Part shown: piece after piece, positions 46,313 to 59,136 of the stretch | How positions within the stretch are numbered: position 1 is the first letter of the stretch | Layout: each line of letters starts with the position of its first letter | The notes under the pieces: generated by a model | What the model was told of the DNA's origin: nothing | Databases searched by the model: none | The model's input: the letters and a program-made list of their open reading frames with translations, nothing else | Position numbers and translations under genes: made by a program | NCBI RefSeq assembly: GCF_018873765.1 | Contig: NC_057921.1 | Location: 66,329,557 to 66,393,556, forward strand | Direction of reading: 5' to 3' | Length of the DNA stretch: 64,000 nucleotides | Origin: Telopea speciosissima | Lineage: Eukaryota > Streptophyta > Magnoliopsida > Proteales > Proteaceae

Positions 46313-49300
46313 TCAATCAACAACATTGCTACTGAAGAGCTTGAAACTGCTTGCATCAAGGACGAGCTGCCTTATAGAAGAGAAGGCACCTAGAAAACCT
46401 ACCCCAGTGAAGACAAACATGATGGAGACATTGAACCAAAAGGTGAAGGATGTTCTTGATGGTTTAAAGGTCATGTTGTAGAGAAGCATTGGGAGTACAA
46501 AATCCAAGGGAATGAAACCAATGGATCCTACAACTCCATTTATATCTCCAAAGAATGGTAGCATTGCAGCAAAAATCCCACAGAATATTATGTACAGAGA
46601 TCGTAGCAGTAGCCTTGGAATAAGGTTTCTTTTAGAGAACATCCCTTGATTCACATCAGCTGACTTCTTTTCCATGATCTCATAGGCAACTTGAGAATAC
46701 ACCTAACCTCATAATTGAAAAAATTAAGCAATTAGAAACCATAAAAAGGGTTCTCAACTTAATTTTAAGGAGACCCAAATCTCAGATTTTGTAATATTCT
46801 TATGAAGGTGAGTTTTGGAAAGCTCACCAGGCCAATGGCGAAGAGTTGAAGGAGAACAAAGATAACTGCAAGGCCAATAACCCATACTGGAGCCAATGCA
46901 GGTGCATTATCGGGCAATAGGCTCTTAAGAATGTTCGAATTGACTGTGTTTCCAAATGCCCAATACCCAGAAATTGAGGATGAATAGAAGGTGAAAAATA
47001 TCACAGTATAACACATAAGGAGCCCTTTCAACATCTTCCCTGTAGCTGGTGGAGCCAGGGTAGCCTGTACAGAATCAAATATTGCATTAGTCATAAAATC
47101 ATTGATTTTTTTTTTTTATTTGGGGGGGGGGGGGGGATTAGGGGGAATGTATTTTAGATGGTGGCTCCCAAGTCCTAAATGTTGGAGTTCCATAGGAAAA
47201 CAACGATCTCAATTCTCGCATCGGATGTGAAATAGCCCGATGTGAAGGCTTATAAAGACTAGGGCACTTTCTCCTTAATAGCTAGTTTTTAAGGGTGAGC
47301 ACTACCGAATCCCCACAACATGGAGTTTTAACAATGTTGGGACAATAAGGAAGAATCAACAATATTATGTAGTAAAGGGGTTACATTTTTTCAATTATTT
47401 TAATGAAAATGTTTCATTTAATTAAGCTTCAATTTTGGATATGAATCACAGTGAAAACGAACTTACTTGTATCTCTGGTAGTATCCCATTCCCAAAGATG
47501 GCAGCCAAAATGGAAATGGAAGTGAAAGCATTGAATGTTCTTGTTGATTCTGAAGGGTCTAAGGAGTAGTCTTTGGGAGGGCTATTGTTGGAGAGACCTG
47601 CAAAAGAATAAGAGATTAAGATTTAAAGAAAGAGTAGGCTAGTTTTATCTGTAGTTAATTACTTGTTAGACTTGTCAACAATAGTTAGATAAAGAAATTA
47701 CAAAAACAGAAAAAAAAAGAAAAAGAAAAGGGAATAATGGTTTTGGGCAATAATTTACCTGCATGAATGCATGCACCAACCACCAGAGAAGTATAGCCGA
47801 GGCATAGAAGAAGTGAGATGAGATTAATGTGTCTGAGAGAGTGAAAGCTTGGAAATTGGGAGAGAAATATCATGAGCACTGTAACCATTGCTATGAACTC
47901 ATACAGTTTCAAGGATCCATCCGGGAAAATACTTGAGTAGACAATCTTGTCCAAACAACAATTTAGTTCCATGGTTAGTCTCCCATTCATAAGAAGAAGA
48001 AAGAAAGAAAGAGAACAAACATCACATATGAGTAGATTCATAGATGGGGATGCCGCGGAAATGTTCATAAAACTTGGCATCAAGTGATGTGTATATGCTT
48101 TGGAAAGGGACTTGAAGCTTCTAGTTCGGGACCAATAACTTTGTCTGCGGACCCTTTCTCTATATGACTCTCACGTCCTTTTCCATTGTCATTAGGGATT
48201 AAAGGTTTAAAATCTACCCGATGCATATACTAATAGGGAAAAAGATTCCCTTTCCCAAAGTATAGAGATTCTCATCATGCCCTCTTTCTCTCTCATAGGG
48301 AAAAAGATTTCCCTGCCGAAAGTGTGGAGATTGTCATCATTCAATTGGTGTTGTGTGTGGGACATCCCCTACGCCACCAGTGTGGGTAAGTACCCTTGCC
48401 TGTGATTAATAATGTCTTGAAATGGATTGAAAAAAAATCCTCTTTGGTTCCTACATCTGCGAGTGCGGGCATCAGTGTTCAATACCTGGCAAATGCTAAA
48501 TCCAATGGTGTGCTTGAAAAGAAAAAAGAAAAACCTGGGTCAATCGAGCTTGGTACTATTGGATGTAACATGTACCAAGTGTTGAGCTCTGACGCCCGCA
48601 TTGCATTGCACTGACAGATGCGAGCACTGGAGAGGATTTTAATCTAAGGGTGGAGGGCTTGGATCACATACATACACAAAATGCACGTATTGGCAGATGA
48701 TGACATTTATGTTTTCACTTCCATAAATGTCCCTTTGTGCACTCTAAATGGTAGCAAGTTTAAATGATCCAAGCTTAAAGAGTGAAGGGTACCTCAATAC
48801 ATTCTCCAGAAAGCAATATAGTACCAATGGCAACTCCGGTGTTGACAGCCGTCTGGATGATGATTACAAAATAAAATATCCATCCGGCACCTATCAAAAA
48901 GGAAAAAACGAAGTAGATTACATAAATAAAATATTAATCCAACCTAATTTCAGATTAGTCTTTAAGAATCTGCACCCCACACCAATGGTTATTCTGAAAA
49001 AGATATCATCTACATGATCCATATATTTGACTAAAAGAGAGAATAATAAAATTCATGTAAAATGGATTTGCTAGTGATATTTTCTTTGTTAGCATCTTAT
49101 GTGTCTATCTCGCTCTTCATCCCTTTGAAAGGTAAGAGAATTATTTCAAGACTGCATGGAAGAAAAGAGATATAGACACATAAAAGTGATAACATATGGT
49201 GCATAGCTACCTATCTCACTCCTTTGTTTTTTTTTGGTAATTGACTATTTTGTCTTCTATTACTTTGGCGTTTAGCGCTTCACAAGAGTTAAGCCGTAAA

Positions 49301-50457
49301 CGTCACAGTATTAATGGGAAAGATTATCATGGGCGTCTCTCACGCAACATTAATGGCACATAATCATATGATAGAAAGAAAAAATAAGAAAAAATGGATC
49401 AACAACAAAACCATTGCCAATAATAATTAAATAAATGTTCTATTTTAGGTTTTGTGTTTAACACCTAAACCTCTATGGTTAAGCCGTACGATGGGGCTTC
49501 ATTTTGAGGCATATCAAACCTAGCGTACACAATCATATCTGTCCTTAGGATGTACTTCCACTTTTCATTGAATAAAGATATATATTTTTTTAAATTCTGT
49601 TTCACAAATTTTTTTTATTTTTTTTTTGTGAAATTTCAATTTTTGACTAAGCAGAGCAAAACAAAAATCAAACTGAATAGGGTTTGTATTTTGTCAGAAG
49701 TCAGAACTGTTTAGTATAGACTATAGAGGGAGGGAGGCTTTGATTATCCATCGCTGTCATAGAGGATGGGCATTGGGAGCTAAACACTAAGACGTGAAGT
49801 GGAACTATGGAGCTGTACACATCGCCGTAAAGGAATCGGCTTCTGAATTTGGAGTTTAATGAAGATGACGATGAAAATTATAATAAAGAAAGAAAATCCT
49901 CAAAAAAAAAACAGAAGTGACACTATCACTGATACTGTGACCTTACAAAGCTTATCTCTGTCGAAGAAGGAGAGGAGAGAAATGGAAAGAGAGTTACCGA
50001 AAACGTCGGCGGCCAGTTCACGGAAGCGGAAATGACGGCGACCTTGCTTCTCGCAGTGATCAAGGACCTTGGACATTAGATAATAAGAATAAAAGGTGAC
50101 GAGTCCCATCACCGTTAGGCAGAAGAATCCCACCGTCCACCCCATCCCACTGAATGTGTACGGCAACGCCAATATCGTCGGACCTACTATAGCCGTCGTC
50201 AGATGGTACCCTGCGTGCCACCACTTTCCTAATATTCCCATATTTCAATTACAAAACAAAGAAAGCAAGTTTTTAGGTATTCTGATCCAAAACCGGAAAA
50301 GAAGAAGATCGAAGGAGGATCGAAATAAGTAGAAATAAATTTTTTTGAATTAATTAATTAATTAATTACCTTTGGATTCAAGAACAAACTGAACCCCAGC
50401 ATCGTCTTCTCGACCATTCTCCGCCGGGAAACATCCGGGTGGAGTTCCTTCTTCCAT
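46313..50457 (-). CDS. Probable GABA transporter 2 (AAAP family), seven exons
   Basis: Exons on the minus strand, first to last: 50370-50457, 49998-50228, 48793-48890, 47759-47945, 47467-47597, 46828-47064, 46313-46702. All have GT/AG borders and join in frame to 453 residues, as long as the Arabidopsis At5g41800 protein that it resembles throughout. It is an amino acid/auxin permease-type membrane protein with about ten hydrophobic helices, for example [53 protein letters not shown] and [16 protein letters not shown]. Such proteins import GABA or related amino acids with protons. The 98-bp third exon ([10 protein letters not shown]) was found only by homology. A G-run lies in the intron at 47117-47137. 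Confidence 0.93.
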
Positions 50458-51177
50458 TAATACCAAATGTTTTTATATATTGTGTACTGTTGAGTTATAC
50501 AAATATACAAATATATATACAACGAAGGAAGGAAAATGGGTTGAGAGATGGGGGTTCAAAGTGGAAGGCGTTGGCATGAAAAGCCTCGACACGATGCCGG
50601 TTCCCTCAACTCGCCCTCTGCTCTTCAGACCTCCTCCTCCTCTTTGAATTGAGAGTTTCCAGATTCCAAGACTCCAGATCGAATCAATTCTCTGGTCCTC
50701 TCTATTTCCCTTTTATTTTCTCAAATTCCTTTTGAAATACTATTTTTCTCATTCACTTGACAAATTAAAGGATCTCTTTAACTGACATCTCAACATCTGT
50801 ATTTAAACTTTTGGAGAATGAACGCCCATACGCTCAGAGACACAGGGGACCATCGCCTTTGGAAAGATGAAAATAATCAGGGGTGTGACAGTCATTTTGC
50901 ACATTCTTGTGTCTGGATGGATGCAGAATTGGCGTATACTACATGCGCCATTGGGTGACATTCTCTTTCTCTTAAAATTTAACTATTTTTTTTTAAATTA
51001 CCCTTTTACCTTATTTGCAAAAATTCTTTAAGTGGAAGGTATAAAAATATTTGTAAAAATATTTTGAAAATAACTTAATATTATGTCATTATCAAAGTAC
51101 ATAAGTGAAATTACAATATCTACCTCCATTGCAAAACAAAAAAAAGAACGAAGTTATACTAAAAGGATAAAAAAATA
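50458..51177. other. 5' region of the transporter gene and spacer
   Basis: Contains AT-rich sequence with several 'tatata' words at 50470-50520 that may include the promoter, and a CT-rich leader-like stretch at 50600-50660. 50860-50960 resembles other repeat fragments ('gtgtctggatg'). Confidence 0.4.
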
Positions 51178-52579
51178 GGGAAAATTACACTCTCACCTCC
51201 TGAGATTTGTTAAATATTGAACGACCCCCTGTATTTTTTAATTATACAATCACACCTCTTGAGATTTGGTTAGTTGTTACAAACAGCCCCACTCCGTTAT
51301 ATCATAACCGTTAAGTGGTATAGTGTTGGTAATTCATGACTTAAAATGACTAAAATACTCTTAATTGTTCAATTTTTTTTTTTATTTAATTTTATCTAAA
51401 AATAAATTTAATAAATTTAATGGGACCCACCCATCACCATCCCTCGTTCTTCTTCTCTGCAACCCCACTAGCCCCACCACCTGAAAAGCTGAAACTTTGA
51501 AGAAGAAATGTGTTTTTCCTAAACACAGAGAAGCGTTCGGATGGTTAGGGTATTTATGCTTTCTGGAAATCGGAACAAAATTGAAGAATATGCTAATTCG
51601 ATCATAGAAATCAAAAGGGCGGCATAAATTTGATGCCTGTGATTACCTTTTGAGGTGGACCGTACATACGTGAGGCGTACAAAGAACTTCGTTGCTTATC
51701 CTCTCTTTCTTCCTATAATTTCAATCATTTAAGAGCTCTCTCTCTCTATTTGCAGACATTGTTTCTACTCTCAATTGACTAACCTCTTTCTGCAAAAGCG
51801 AAATCCACCAGAAAATGGTCTCTTTCCTTCGATTTGTAGTAACGAATGACAACATTGTTATCAGTTACCGATATCTCTATCTGATGATCTGATCAAAATT
51901 TTAGGAGAAGTCCGTCTAATTGGACTCGGTAGGTTTTTAATGGTCTTCTATGTTTCTCTTATTCTTCTTTTTTGCTTTTCTTTGATTTTGATTCAGTTTT
52001 CTGTGATGACTATCTATTTCTGATACGAATTGTTGTGAAGTATGTTCTTCAGTCAACAATGGAGGGTTTCTTTTCTTTCCGTAAAAATGAATAATTTTGG
52101 AGGTAGGAGGTGGGAGGTTAGGCCCTGTGGTATTGGTAATCTCTAGAACCTGCTCCCTCTCTCTCTCTCTCTGTGATGTGAAAAGAGAACAGAAGAGAAA
52201 GTGGGAAAGTGGAAGCTTTGGAATTGGAAAGTTATAAATGGGACTGCAACTCTGCATCTGCTCTCGTCTTCGTGCCCTTTTCCTTCAGAGAGCTCCTCCC
52301 TCGCAGATTGCCGGAGAGGACAGTGGAGTTGCCGAAGAGGACAGTGGAAGTTGCCGGAGAAGAAAGAGGATTTTGTAACATAAGGGTTAAAGGGTAAAAT
52401 TGAAATTGTCCACTGAGTATTAACATGATATTAGAAGAGGGTAAAATTGGTATTTAAAATGTATTATTTAACACTGTTTACTCACCATACACTTAGGGGG
52501 TGTGATTGTATAATTTAAAAACATAGGGGGTCACTCTGTATTTAATACAAACCCCAGAAAATGACAATGTAATTTACCC
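51178..52579. mobile_element. MULE-like element between transporter and HMG genes
   Basis: Left end GGGAAAATTACACTCTCA and inverted right end GGGTAAATTACATTGTCA. Terminal repeats of about 150 bp share 'aattatacaatcacacc'. The flanks do not give a clean 9-bp duplication. The interior has leader-like sequence with CT tracts and an ATG-rich region at 52200-52380 that reads 'PERTVELPKRTVEVAGEE' by a short repeat. No transposase is seen. Confidence 0.75.
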
Positions 52580-53207
52580 AAAATGATTACAAATCATTTG
52601 ACATCTTAAGGTGTGTCAATAAAAAAATCCCTAGGTGAAAAATACACTACCCAGTCGCGTGGTCAGCGTGCCTCATGTGCCCCCATGAAAAGGTAGTCTC
52701 GTGCATTCCCCCATTGGTGAGTATGCATATGCAGGCTCTAGAGTTCTGGGAAGCATTTTTTTGTCCATATTTCTATTTGTTTATATTGACATCTTAAAAG
52801 CTAAATCATGCAGTAATATATTTAATGAAGAAAAAGAAAATAAACCCACATGTTTAATGAGGAAAGATCGACAAGATAAAAGAAACCCACCCAAATGTTT
52901 AATGAGAAGAGAAAAGACTGAGAGTAAAGTATACGCTCATGACATGTACTTCCTTTTCCTCAATTTCCACCTCTTTTTTTCTTGATATTTTGAAATACCA
53001 AAATTACCTTTTGTGTATTTTTTTTTTTGGGACCAAAATTATCGTATTCCCTCATGAATCACTAAAAAAAAAAATTCTTATACAGGATGTTTGAGCCCAA
53101 TGTAAATCACCTTAAAATATTATGCCCCCACTTTGTATAAATTTTTTAATTGAAAATCTTCGACAAGGCAAAGAAATTAAAGAATGCACATAGTCTCAGG
53201 ATATCAG
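52580..53207. other. Spacer
   Basis: 52835-52915 contains a short repeat ('aaacccac...atgtttaatgag') in two copies. Nothing else is recognised. Confidence 0.4.
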
Positions 53208-53473
53208 TAGGGATGTAAACAGATCGGATTCAGCTCGGATAGTGCTATATCCGCATCCGCATCTGCATCCAATTAGCTTTTGAATTCAAATAGTGCTAAA
53301 CGAATACGGACACGGATACGGATCGAATATTTTATCCGTTTACATATAAATATAACTTTTCGGATAACTGTAGCTTATCCGTATCCGTATCCGTTTAGCT
53401 TTCAAACGGGTTCGGATAGTGCTAAACAGATACGGACACGAATATGGATTTCGGCTAATCATTTACATCCCTA
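53208..53473. mobile_element. Small hAT-type MITE
   Basis: 266 bp with ends TAGGGATGTAAA and TTTACATCCCTA. 8-bp flanks GATATCAG (53200-53207) and GACATCAG (53474-53481) differ at one base. The interior has repeated 'atccgtatccg'-type words in both orientations. Confidence 0.88.
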
Positions 53474-53481
53474 GACATCAG

Positions 53482-54528
53482 TGCTATTGCCCTCTTTCCT
53501 CACATGAGTTATTTCATTATAAATTTTTTTCACAAATATATTAATCTTATGTGGATGATACTCTTCTCTACTCTACACCAAAAGAGTGTTGCGTGAGAGA
53601 TTACCCTACCCTTGCGTCATGGAAAACCTCTCCCAAAACTAAAACCAAATAAAGAAGAAGAAGGAAAAAATAAAGAGATTGTGTTACCATGACCTACCAA
53701 ACCCTCATCTAGGCTTCAACTGTCAACATCATTGTTGTTCCCCGATCAACACTCTCAAAGTCTCCAAGGAGGTTGAGTAGACTTTCCACCAAAAATAATC
53801 CTTTTAACACGCATTCGTGATACGTTGAGGAAAGTAGCAATTCGTCATAGATAGTTAAAATACGTTTTAGGTGTTTATTTTTTTCTTAATTGGTCCCACA
53901 ATTTATATGTAAATATTGTCGTTTTTTTGTCTAGTATTTTTAAATCTAAAAATTTTAAAACCCATACCATATATTTTCTTCTGTTTTTTGGCTCTTTAAA
54001 ATTTTTTGACCGTACTATTCAAATTTTGTGTCATTTTAAGCACAAGTTATTTTATGGTTCCTGTTTTAAAATTAACTAAGATCAGAACTCAAGTGAATTA
54101 ATTGTAGATTTTGTAGTTCTAGCTCTGTTTGGAATTTAATAAGATGTTAACGTAGGCTCATTCAAAACAATCTCTTATATTTTCGGGAGAATTGAATCTC
54201 CTCCTCTTCCAATTGATTTTTATTTCGGAACGCTTTGATAGATGTGCGTCTATTTGTTGTTCTTTGCATGTCTATTCTCCTCAATTTGGAAAGGTCTGCA
54301 CCCCCCCCCCTTTGAAGAGGAATGAAGATGCGTTAAGACTAATTGGAACAAAAAACACATGTTGTGATTATGTGGGCGAGCTTGTTTTCGGTGTTGGATC
54401 TTGCTTGGGATCTTCCTATCCATTTCAATGCGAAGAGGAATATTCCTTGTGGTTTTTATTTTTTAGGGCAGTCTCTTTGAGTCTGTGCTCATTGAATATA
54501 TCTATTTAAATAATTAAGAGAAAAAAAA
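53482..54528. other. Spacer without recognised genes
   Basis: AT-rich with a C-run at 54301-54310. No gene or transposon end is supported. Confidence 0.4.
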
Positions 54529-54760
54529 ACTGTAGATGGGTTTCATGCATCTTTTACTCACTCAGTCACCAACTGTCCCAGAAGGAAGACAACATTAATT
54601 AAAGCGTACCTGAATTGAGAGTGTTCTTGCTTTGAATGTGGCAATTGGCATGCAGTGATTATGGTTACGTAATTGATATTTAGATTTGAGAGACACAGGA
54701 GAGTTTATAGCTGTGAATCAAACACTAAAGTCTTCTTATGTCAACAAGACCCCAACAAAT
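54529..54760. repeat. Direct repeat, copy A (with 55733-56065)
   Basis: Shared words are 'actgtaga', 'tcactca.t.agtca', 'gaaggaagacaa/gaaagaagaagcca', 'aatgtggcaattggcatgcag.gatt' and 'aaagtcttctta'. The two copies are 1.2 kb apart and diverged. Confidence 0.65.
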
Positions 54761-54799
54761 AAGTCAAGTGTAGTACACAAAATAGCGTGTCCACTACTC

Positions 54800-54965
54800 C
54801 ACTCGAAGCTAGCTCAAGTTTTCGTATGACAACCATTTTCACACGGGCTTGAGTTGCACTGATGGAATCAAGAGTGGAACCCAGCTTTCGTGAATTCCAT
54901 CTGTGTCTTAGGCTGTACAACAATGGTTCTCGTACGAGAACCTGAGCTGCACACGACTCCATGTA
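54800..54965. mobile_element. Hairpin MITE
   Basis: Inverted arms at about 54808-54850 and 54907-54948 ('agctcaagttttcgtatgac', inverse of 'gtacgagaacctgagct') surround a loop of about 55 bp. The family is unknown. Confidence 0.6.
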
Positions 54966-55030
54966 CACCTAATTTCTTATTTATTTAATTTTTTCCAAAT
55001 GAGTCTCTCTCTCTCTCTCTCTATTTCATT

Positions 55031-55360
55031 ATTATGTTGTTTATGGATCTTTTGCCTGATCTCATGGTTAGATGGAAGTGCTATAAGTGCCCACACCGGC
55101 CAGATAGAATTAATTATGTCTATGCCCTTATATCTGAAATTGGTATATATCATCACTAGCTACAATTCATAACCCAACCTAGAAACCCATCTACTGGCAT
55201 AACGTCCAATATTCCATCTGACCATTCATTATGCATTTGGTATGCATTGTAGGTTGATTTTGCGCATTCTCAGACGATAAAATCAATTATTTTTTATCAT
55301 TTAAGAATGCGAAATCAACCTAGAATGCGACAGCCTCAGTGAAATATATTACATCAGCTG
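55031..55360. repeat. Diverged copy of the transporter 3'-flanking segment, with a small palindrome inside
   Basis: Counterpart of 45935-46175. It is interrupted at about 55240-55330 by an imperfect palindrome ('gcattgtaggttgatttt' with its inverse), a small MITE absent from the other copy. Confidence 0.65.
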
Positions 55361-55365
55361 AGTCA

Positions 55366-55536
<171 letters not shown>

Positions 55537-55732
55537 TTAACCATGTTGATCTCTATATATATCTTGGATGCTTGGTCAAACCCCTTATGCCAAAGGCATA
55601 AAATAATTTGTACATATATATGAAAAAAAAGGCTGTTTGGTCATGCCCACTATACGGCTACACGTGGAAAAATGACCACCCTGTCCCTTTATTGGATGCC
55701 TGGGTATGCGATCGCACACGTAGTCCTAAAAC

Positions 55733-56065
55733 TGTAGAGATGAATTTCATTCTATCTTTTTTTTCACTCATTTAGTCACACTCATCACTATCTTAGAAAG
55801 AAGAAGCCAAGAACAGGATCGTCAACATCAAGCCTACCTTAATTAATGTGGCAATTGGCATGCAGCGATTCTCTATTCTTGTTAGGGAAGGCGAGTTTCA
55901 ATCCATTCTAACCGTTTTTATTGATTGCCTGAATTGGTTTGGTTATTTCCTACGTATTTTGATTTAGATATGATGAAGGAAAGAGACAAAAAATGAAAGA
56001 TAGGAAGAAACAATTGACAGATTCTCTCTTTCGGTAAAGTCTTCTTAGGTCTTAATCAAAGAACC
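55733..56065. repeat. Direct repeat, copy B (with 54529-54760)
   Basis: See copy A. This copy has an extra 100 bp near 55900-56020. Confidence 0.6.
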
Positions 56066-56640
56066 CCACTGTTTGAAAAGCTAGGGCGGCTATGAAAGCC
56101 AACCGCTCTCCACTATGAGATTCAATCTCTCTATGTGGCACTTTCACATAGAAGAATGGAAAAGGGTCACTTCACCAAGGCCTGTTTGTTCAAGCTGCTT
56201 GCTTGCATTTTATGGTAGAGCTTGTTGTATTGCATTGAAAAGTAAAGTGGGGAAACTTAAAAATACTCACATTATTCTCAATGTTATATAAAACTATGGG
56301 AAAAAGTTCTCGTCTGGGTGGTTTGGGGTGAGGCGAGACCTTAGTTTTGTCATTTCGATGGAGGCTTTGGCCCCCATCCAACGTCCAGTGTGGCCGTGCA
56401 CCCATGCACAAAAACCCCTTTCCAATAAAGGTTTTCCATTTCAACCACTTCTTGGAAATTTTCTGATATGAAAATAAGGCACTGGTCTGTAGATTTTTAG
56501 AGGAAATTTGAATTGGAAAAAGTGATTCTCTTGAAATAGCAACTACATCTTAAAAAAAAGAGAAAAAAATTACACTGGTAGAGGGCCCCACGCAGCTGTT
56601 CAACAGAACTACTTGAACATGAACAGAAATCTTGGGGTGT
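56066..56640. other. 3' region of the HMG gene and spacer
   Basis: No gene is seen. Around 56300-56420 the words 'cgtctgggtggtttggggtgaggcgagacc' and 'gtccagtgtggccgtgcacccatg' resemble repeat debris. Confidence 0.4.
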
Positions 56641-58975
56641 TCAGGGCTTAGGGTTGTTGTTAGCTATTATCACAGTAGATTGATTGTATTCTTCCATCTC
56701 CTTTTTGTAAGCCTCCATTGCTTCTGCTGCTTTAACATTCCAAAGCTGTTTATCCGCTTCATTCAGCTCCTGTGTTACACAATCCACATTAATCAAGGAA
56801 AAATGCAGAATGTAAAACATGGAAAAAAACCATATCTAATCACATCTATATCCTGACACTATACCTTCCATTTTACTGAAATCAGAGTATTAAGAGTGGA
56901 GTAGCTGATGCCTGGTCTTTCCAGCAGAAGTTCCTTCCTCATTTCTTTGCTGTGGCCACAAAATGAAGTTAACAAGATACATACTTAAAAATTAAATTGA
57001 CCTCTGTCAAAAAAAAATTTAAAAAAAAATACCTGAAAAGAAAGAATGAAGAAGCTGGCTTCTTTGGCCTTTTGGGGTCTGAATTCTGTTCTTCCTTCTG
57101 CTTCTTCTTCTTCAGGCGGTTCTCTTTTGTTTTCTGTCAATAAAAAGACCAACAATTGATCAGCCGGGAATCTTCATGAACAAAATTTCACAGATCATAT
57201 ATTATGAATAGACTGATGAAATAAACCTTGATTATATTTTCTGCCTTCTCTTTCTTTTTGAGCAATTGTAATGCCTCCTGTTTCTGAATTTTCATCTGCT
57301 CCTCCTCTTCCTTGTGAAGGCTTGCAGCTTCCTCATCCTTTGTCTGTTTGTATATCTCCATTTCCCTCAGATACTCTTCCTTCTGCTTTTTTGCCATCTG
57401 CCAGGTTCATAAATTTTTTTAAAAAAATATCATCTATCAAGGATGAGAAACAGGCTAAAACAAGTCATGGCAAATCGATCTCAAGGATGAAATTGAACCT
57501 CTTCATATGGTCCACGCTGTTCTTCTGCCATGTTCTTCCATTCCTCTCCTGCAAGCTTGGCAATCTGCCAAACATTAACAATGGCCATGAGGTCAGTGAA
57601 GAAAAACCCAAAAAAATGAATCTAACAGGAAGATGGGCTAGTCAAATACCTCCAAAATATTAATGTTATCTTGAAGCAGGGCAGCACGTCGCTCCTTTGA
57701 GAATAGGAAGAAAGCTGATAGAGGCTGCTTTGGCTTAAGAGGGTCCTTTTCTTTCCTGCTGATGGGTAGAAAGGAAATTGTAAGCAAATATCTTACCATA
57801 TAGGAAAGAGCAAAGATAGGAGTCATTGATCTATCAGGGTTTACCTTGTCTTCTTGGTCTCTTTTTCTACTTCCTGTTGCACAAATTTAGAATGCGTTCA
57901 GTTTTTCGGAAGCTATCACAAACGGTGCATCATACAATCCAGGTTTGGCTTACTCTAACCTGTTTGAACTGGAGATACTGTTCAAGTAACTCCATTGCTG
58001 TCTTCTGCTTCTGTTCCTCCTCAAAAAGCTTCATTGCTTCATTTTCACGCTTCTCTTTTCCAATGATCTGTAGGTATGCTTCTTTGTCAGCCTGGTATTT
58101 TTCCTCGTAGGGCTTCTTCTCTTCTGGGCTGAGGTTCTTCCATTTCGATCCCAATATGTTTGAGATTTCTTTGAACTCTGACTGTGGGTTCTCTTTCTTT
58201 ACCTGTATCAACATCCCCGGAGAACAATTTCAGGAGAAATCAAGCAGGAAATTGCTAAATATGTGAAGCTATTTCTTCCCCGTGTTTACCTCGTTCCATT
58301 GGTCTCTGCACCAGAGGACATAAGCTGGAGATGGCTTTTTGATGGCTGGGCCCGCCTTCTTCTTTCTCTTAACGTTCTTTTCTTGCTCCTTTTCTCTCAG
58401 AGATTGAACCAGGGGAAAGCTCTACATGAAATAAACAGAGAGAGGAGTAAAGATCAAATCAGAAATCAAGATCAAGTGGAAATAAACCCCAAAAAATAAA
58501 AATGGGAATAAACAGGACGTACCACGGTGGGTTTGAACTCCTTCAATTTCTGCATCTTCTTCAACTCCAACTGCAGCTTCTCCTGCTCTCTTCCACGGTT
58601 TTCAAGTTCTTCCTCTTTCTGCTTCAACATCTCGTCTCTGACCTTCAAGAGCTCTTCAGTCTTTTCCTTCTCAAGGCGCATCTGCTCAAGCTTTCCTTGA
58701 ATTTCTTGCAACTCCTTCTCAAATGATTGCTTGGATTCCTTCGCCTTCTTGGTTTGCTTGCGCGATCGAGGCTGAGACAAGTGTGCACTGTTCTCTTTAC
58801 CGTCATCATCTACGACTGATGGCAAAGGAGAAGCAGAGGGTTGAGAAATCTTTCCGGCCAAGATGTTTGTCTCATTAGCCGTTTGGTTTTTGGGCTTCAA
58901 AGCCCTTTTGCTCCTTACTTTCTTTCCATGGACAGGGTTGAGATCAACGGTCATCTCAGTCAACGTATCTGCCAT
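56641..58975 (-). CDS. 3xHMG-box protein (HMGB6/HMGB13 type), ten exons
   Basis: Exons on the minus strand, first to last: 58523-58975, 58290-58421, 57960-58202, 57845-57873, 57650-57755, 57499-57564, 57227-57397, 57033-57133, 56865-56949, 56641-56769. They join in frame to 504 residues with GT/AG borders, and exon 4 is a 29-nt microexon. The order is: basic N-terminus, coiled coil (about 75-145), then three HMG boxes starting KKPSPAYVLWCRDQWNE, KPKQPLSAFFLFSKERRAA and RPKKPASSFFLF, with long charged helices between. Plant 3xHMG-box proteins bind DNA and coat mitotic chromosomes. The ends agree with Arabidopsis HMGB6 by recall. Confidence 0.93.
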
Positions 58976-59045
58976 TGCAGCTGCGCGAGAGGGAGAGCGC
59001 GCGGGGTTGGGAGAGCGTGCAGGAGAAAGGTGAAATGGAAAGAGA

Positions 59046-59136
59046 AACGGGAGATCTCACGCTTTATAGAGGGAAATGGGCACTTAACGGTCATAAATTT
59101 TGAATTCGAAATGCATCTGGGAAGTTGACCGTTTAA
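59046..59136. promoter_or_regulatory. MSA-like motifs and TATA box of the 3xHMG-box gene
   Basis: Upstream of the ATG lie CTTAACGGTCA (59083-59093), the same type inverted as TGACCGTTTAA (59126-59136), and a third AACGG (59046-59050). AACGG is the core of the mitosis-specific activator element bound by MYB3R factors. A TATA box (TATAAAG on the minus strand) lies at 59062-59068, about 90 bp before the start. Confidence 0.6.

Noticed and set aside
48396-49017. Plus-strand frames within the transporter gene
   Set aside because: They are in introns or antisense to the 98-bp third exon.
54741-54968. Minus-strand frame of 75 codons
   Set aside because: It is produced by the two arms of a hairpin MITE.
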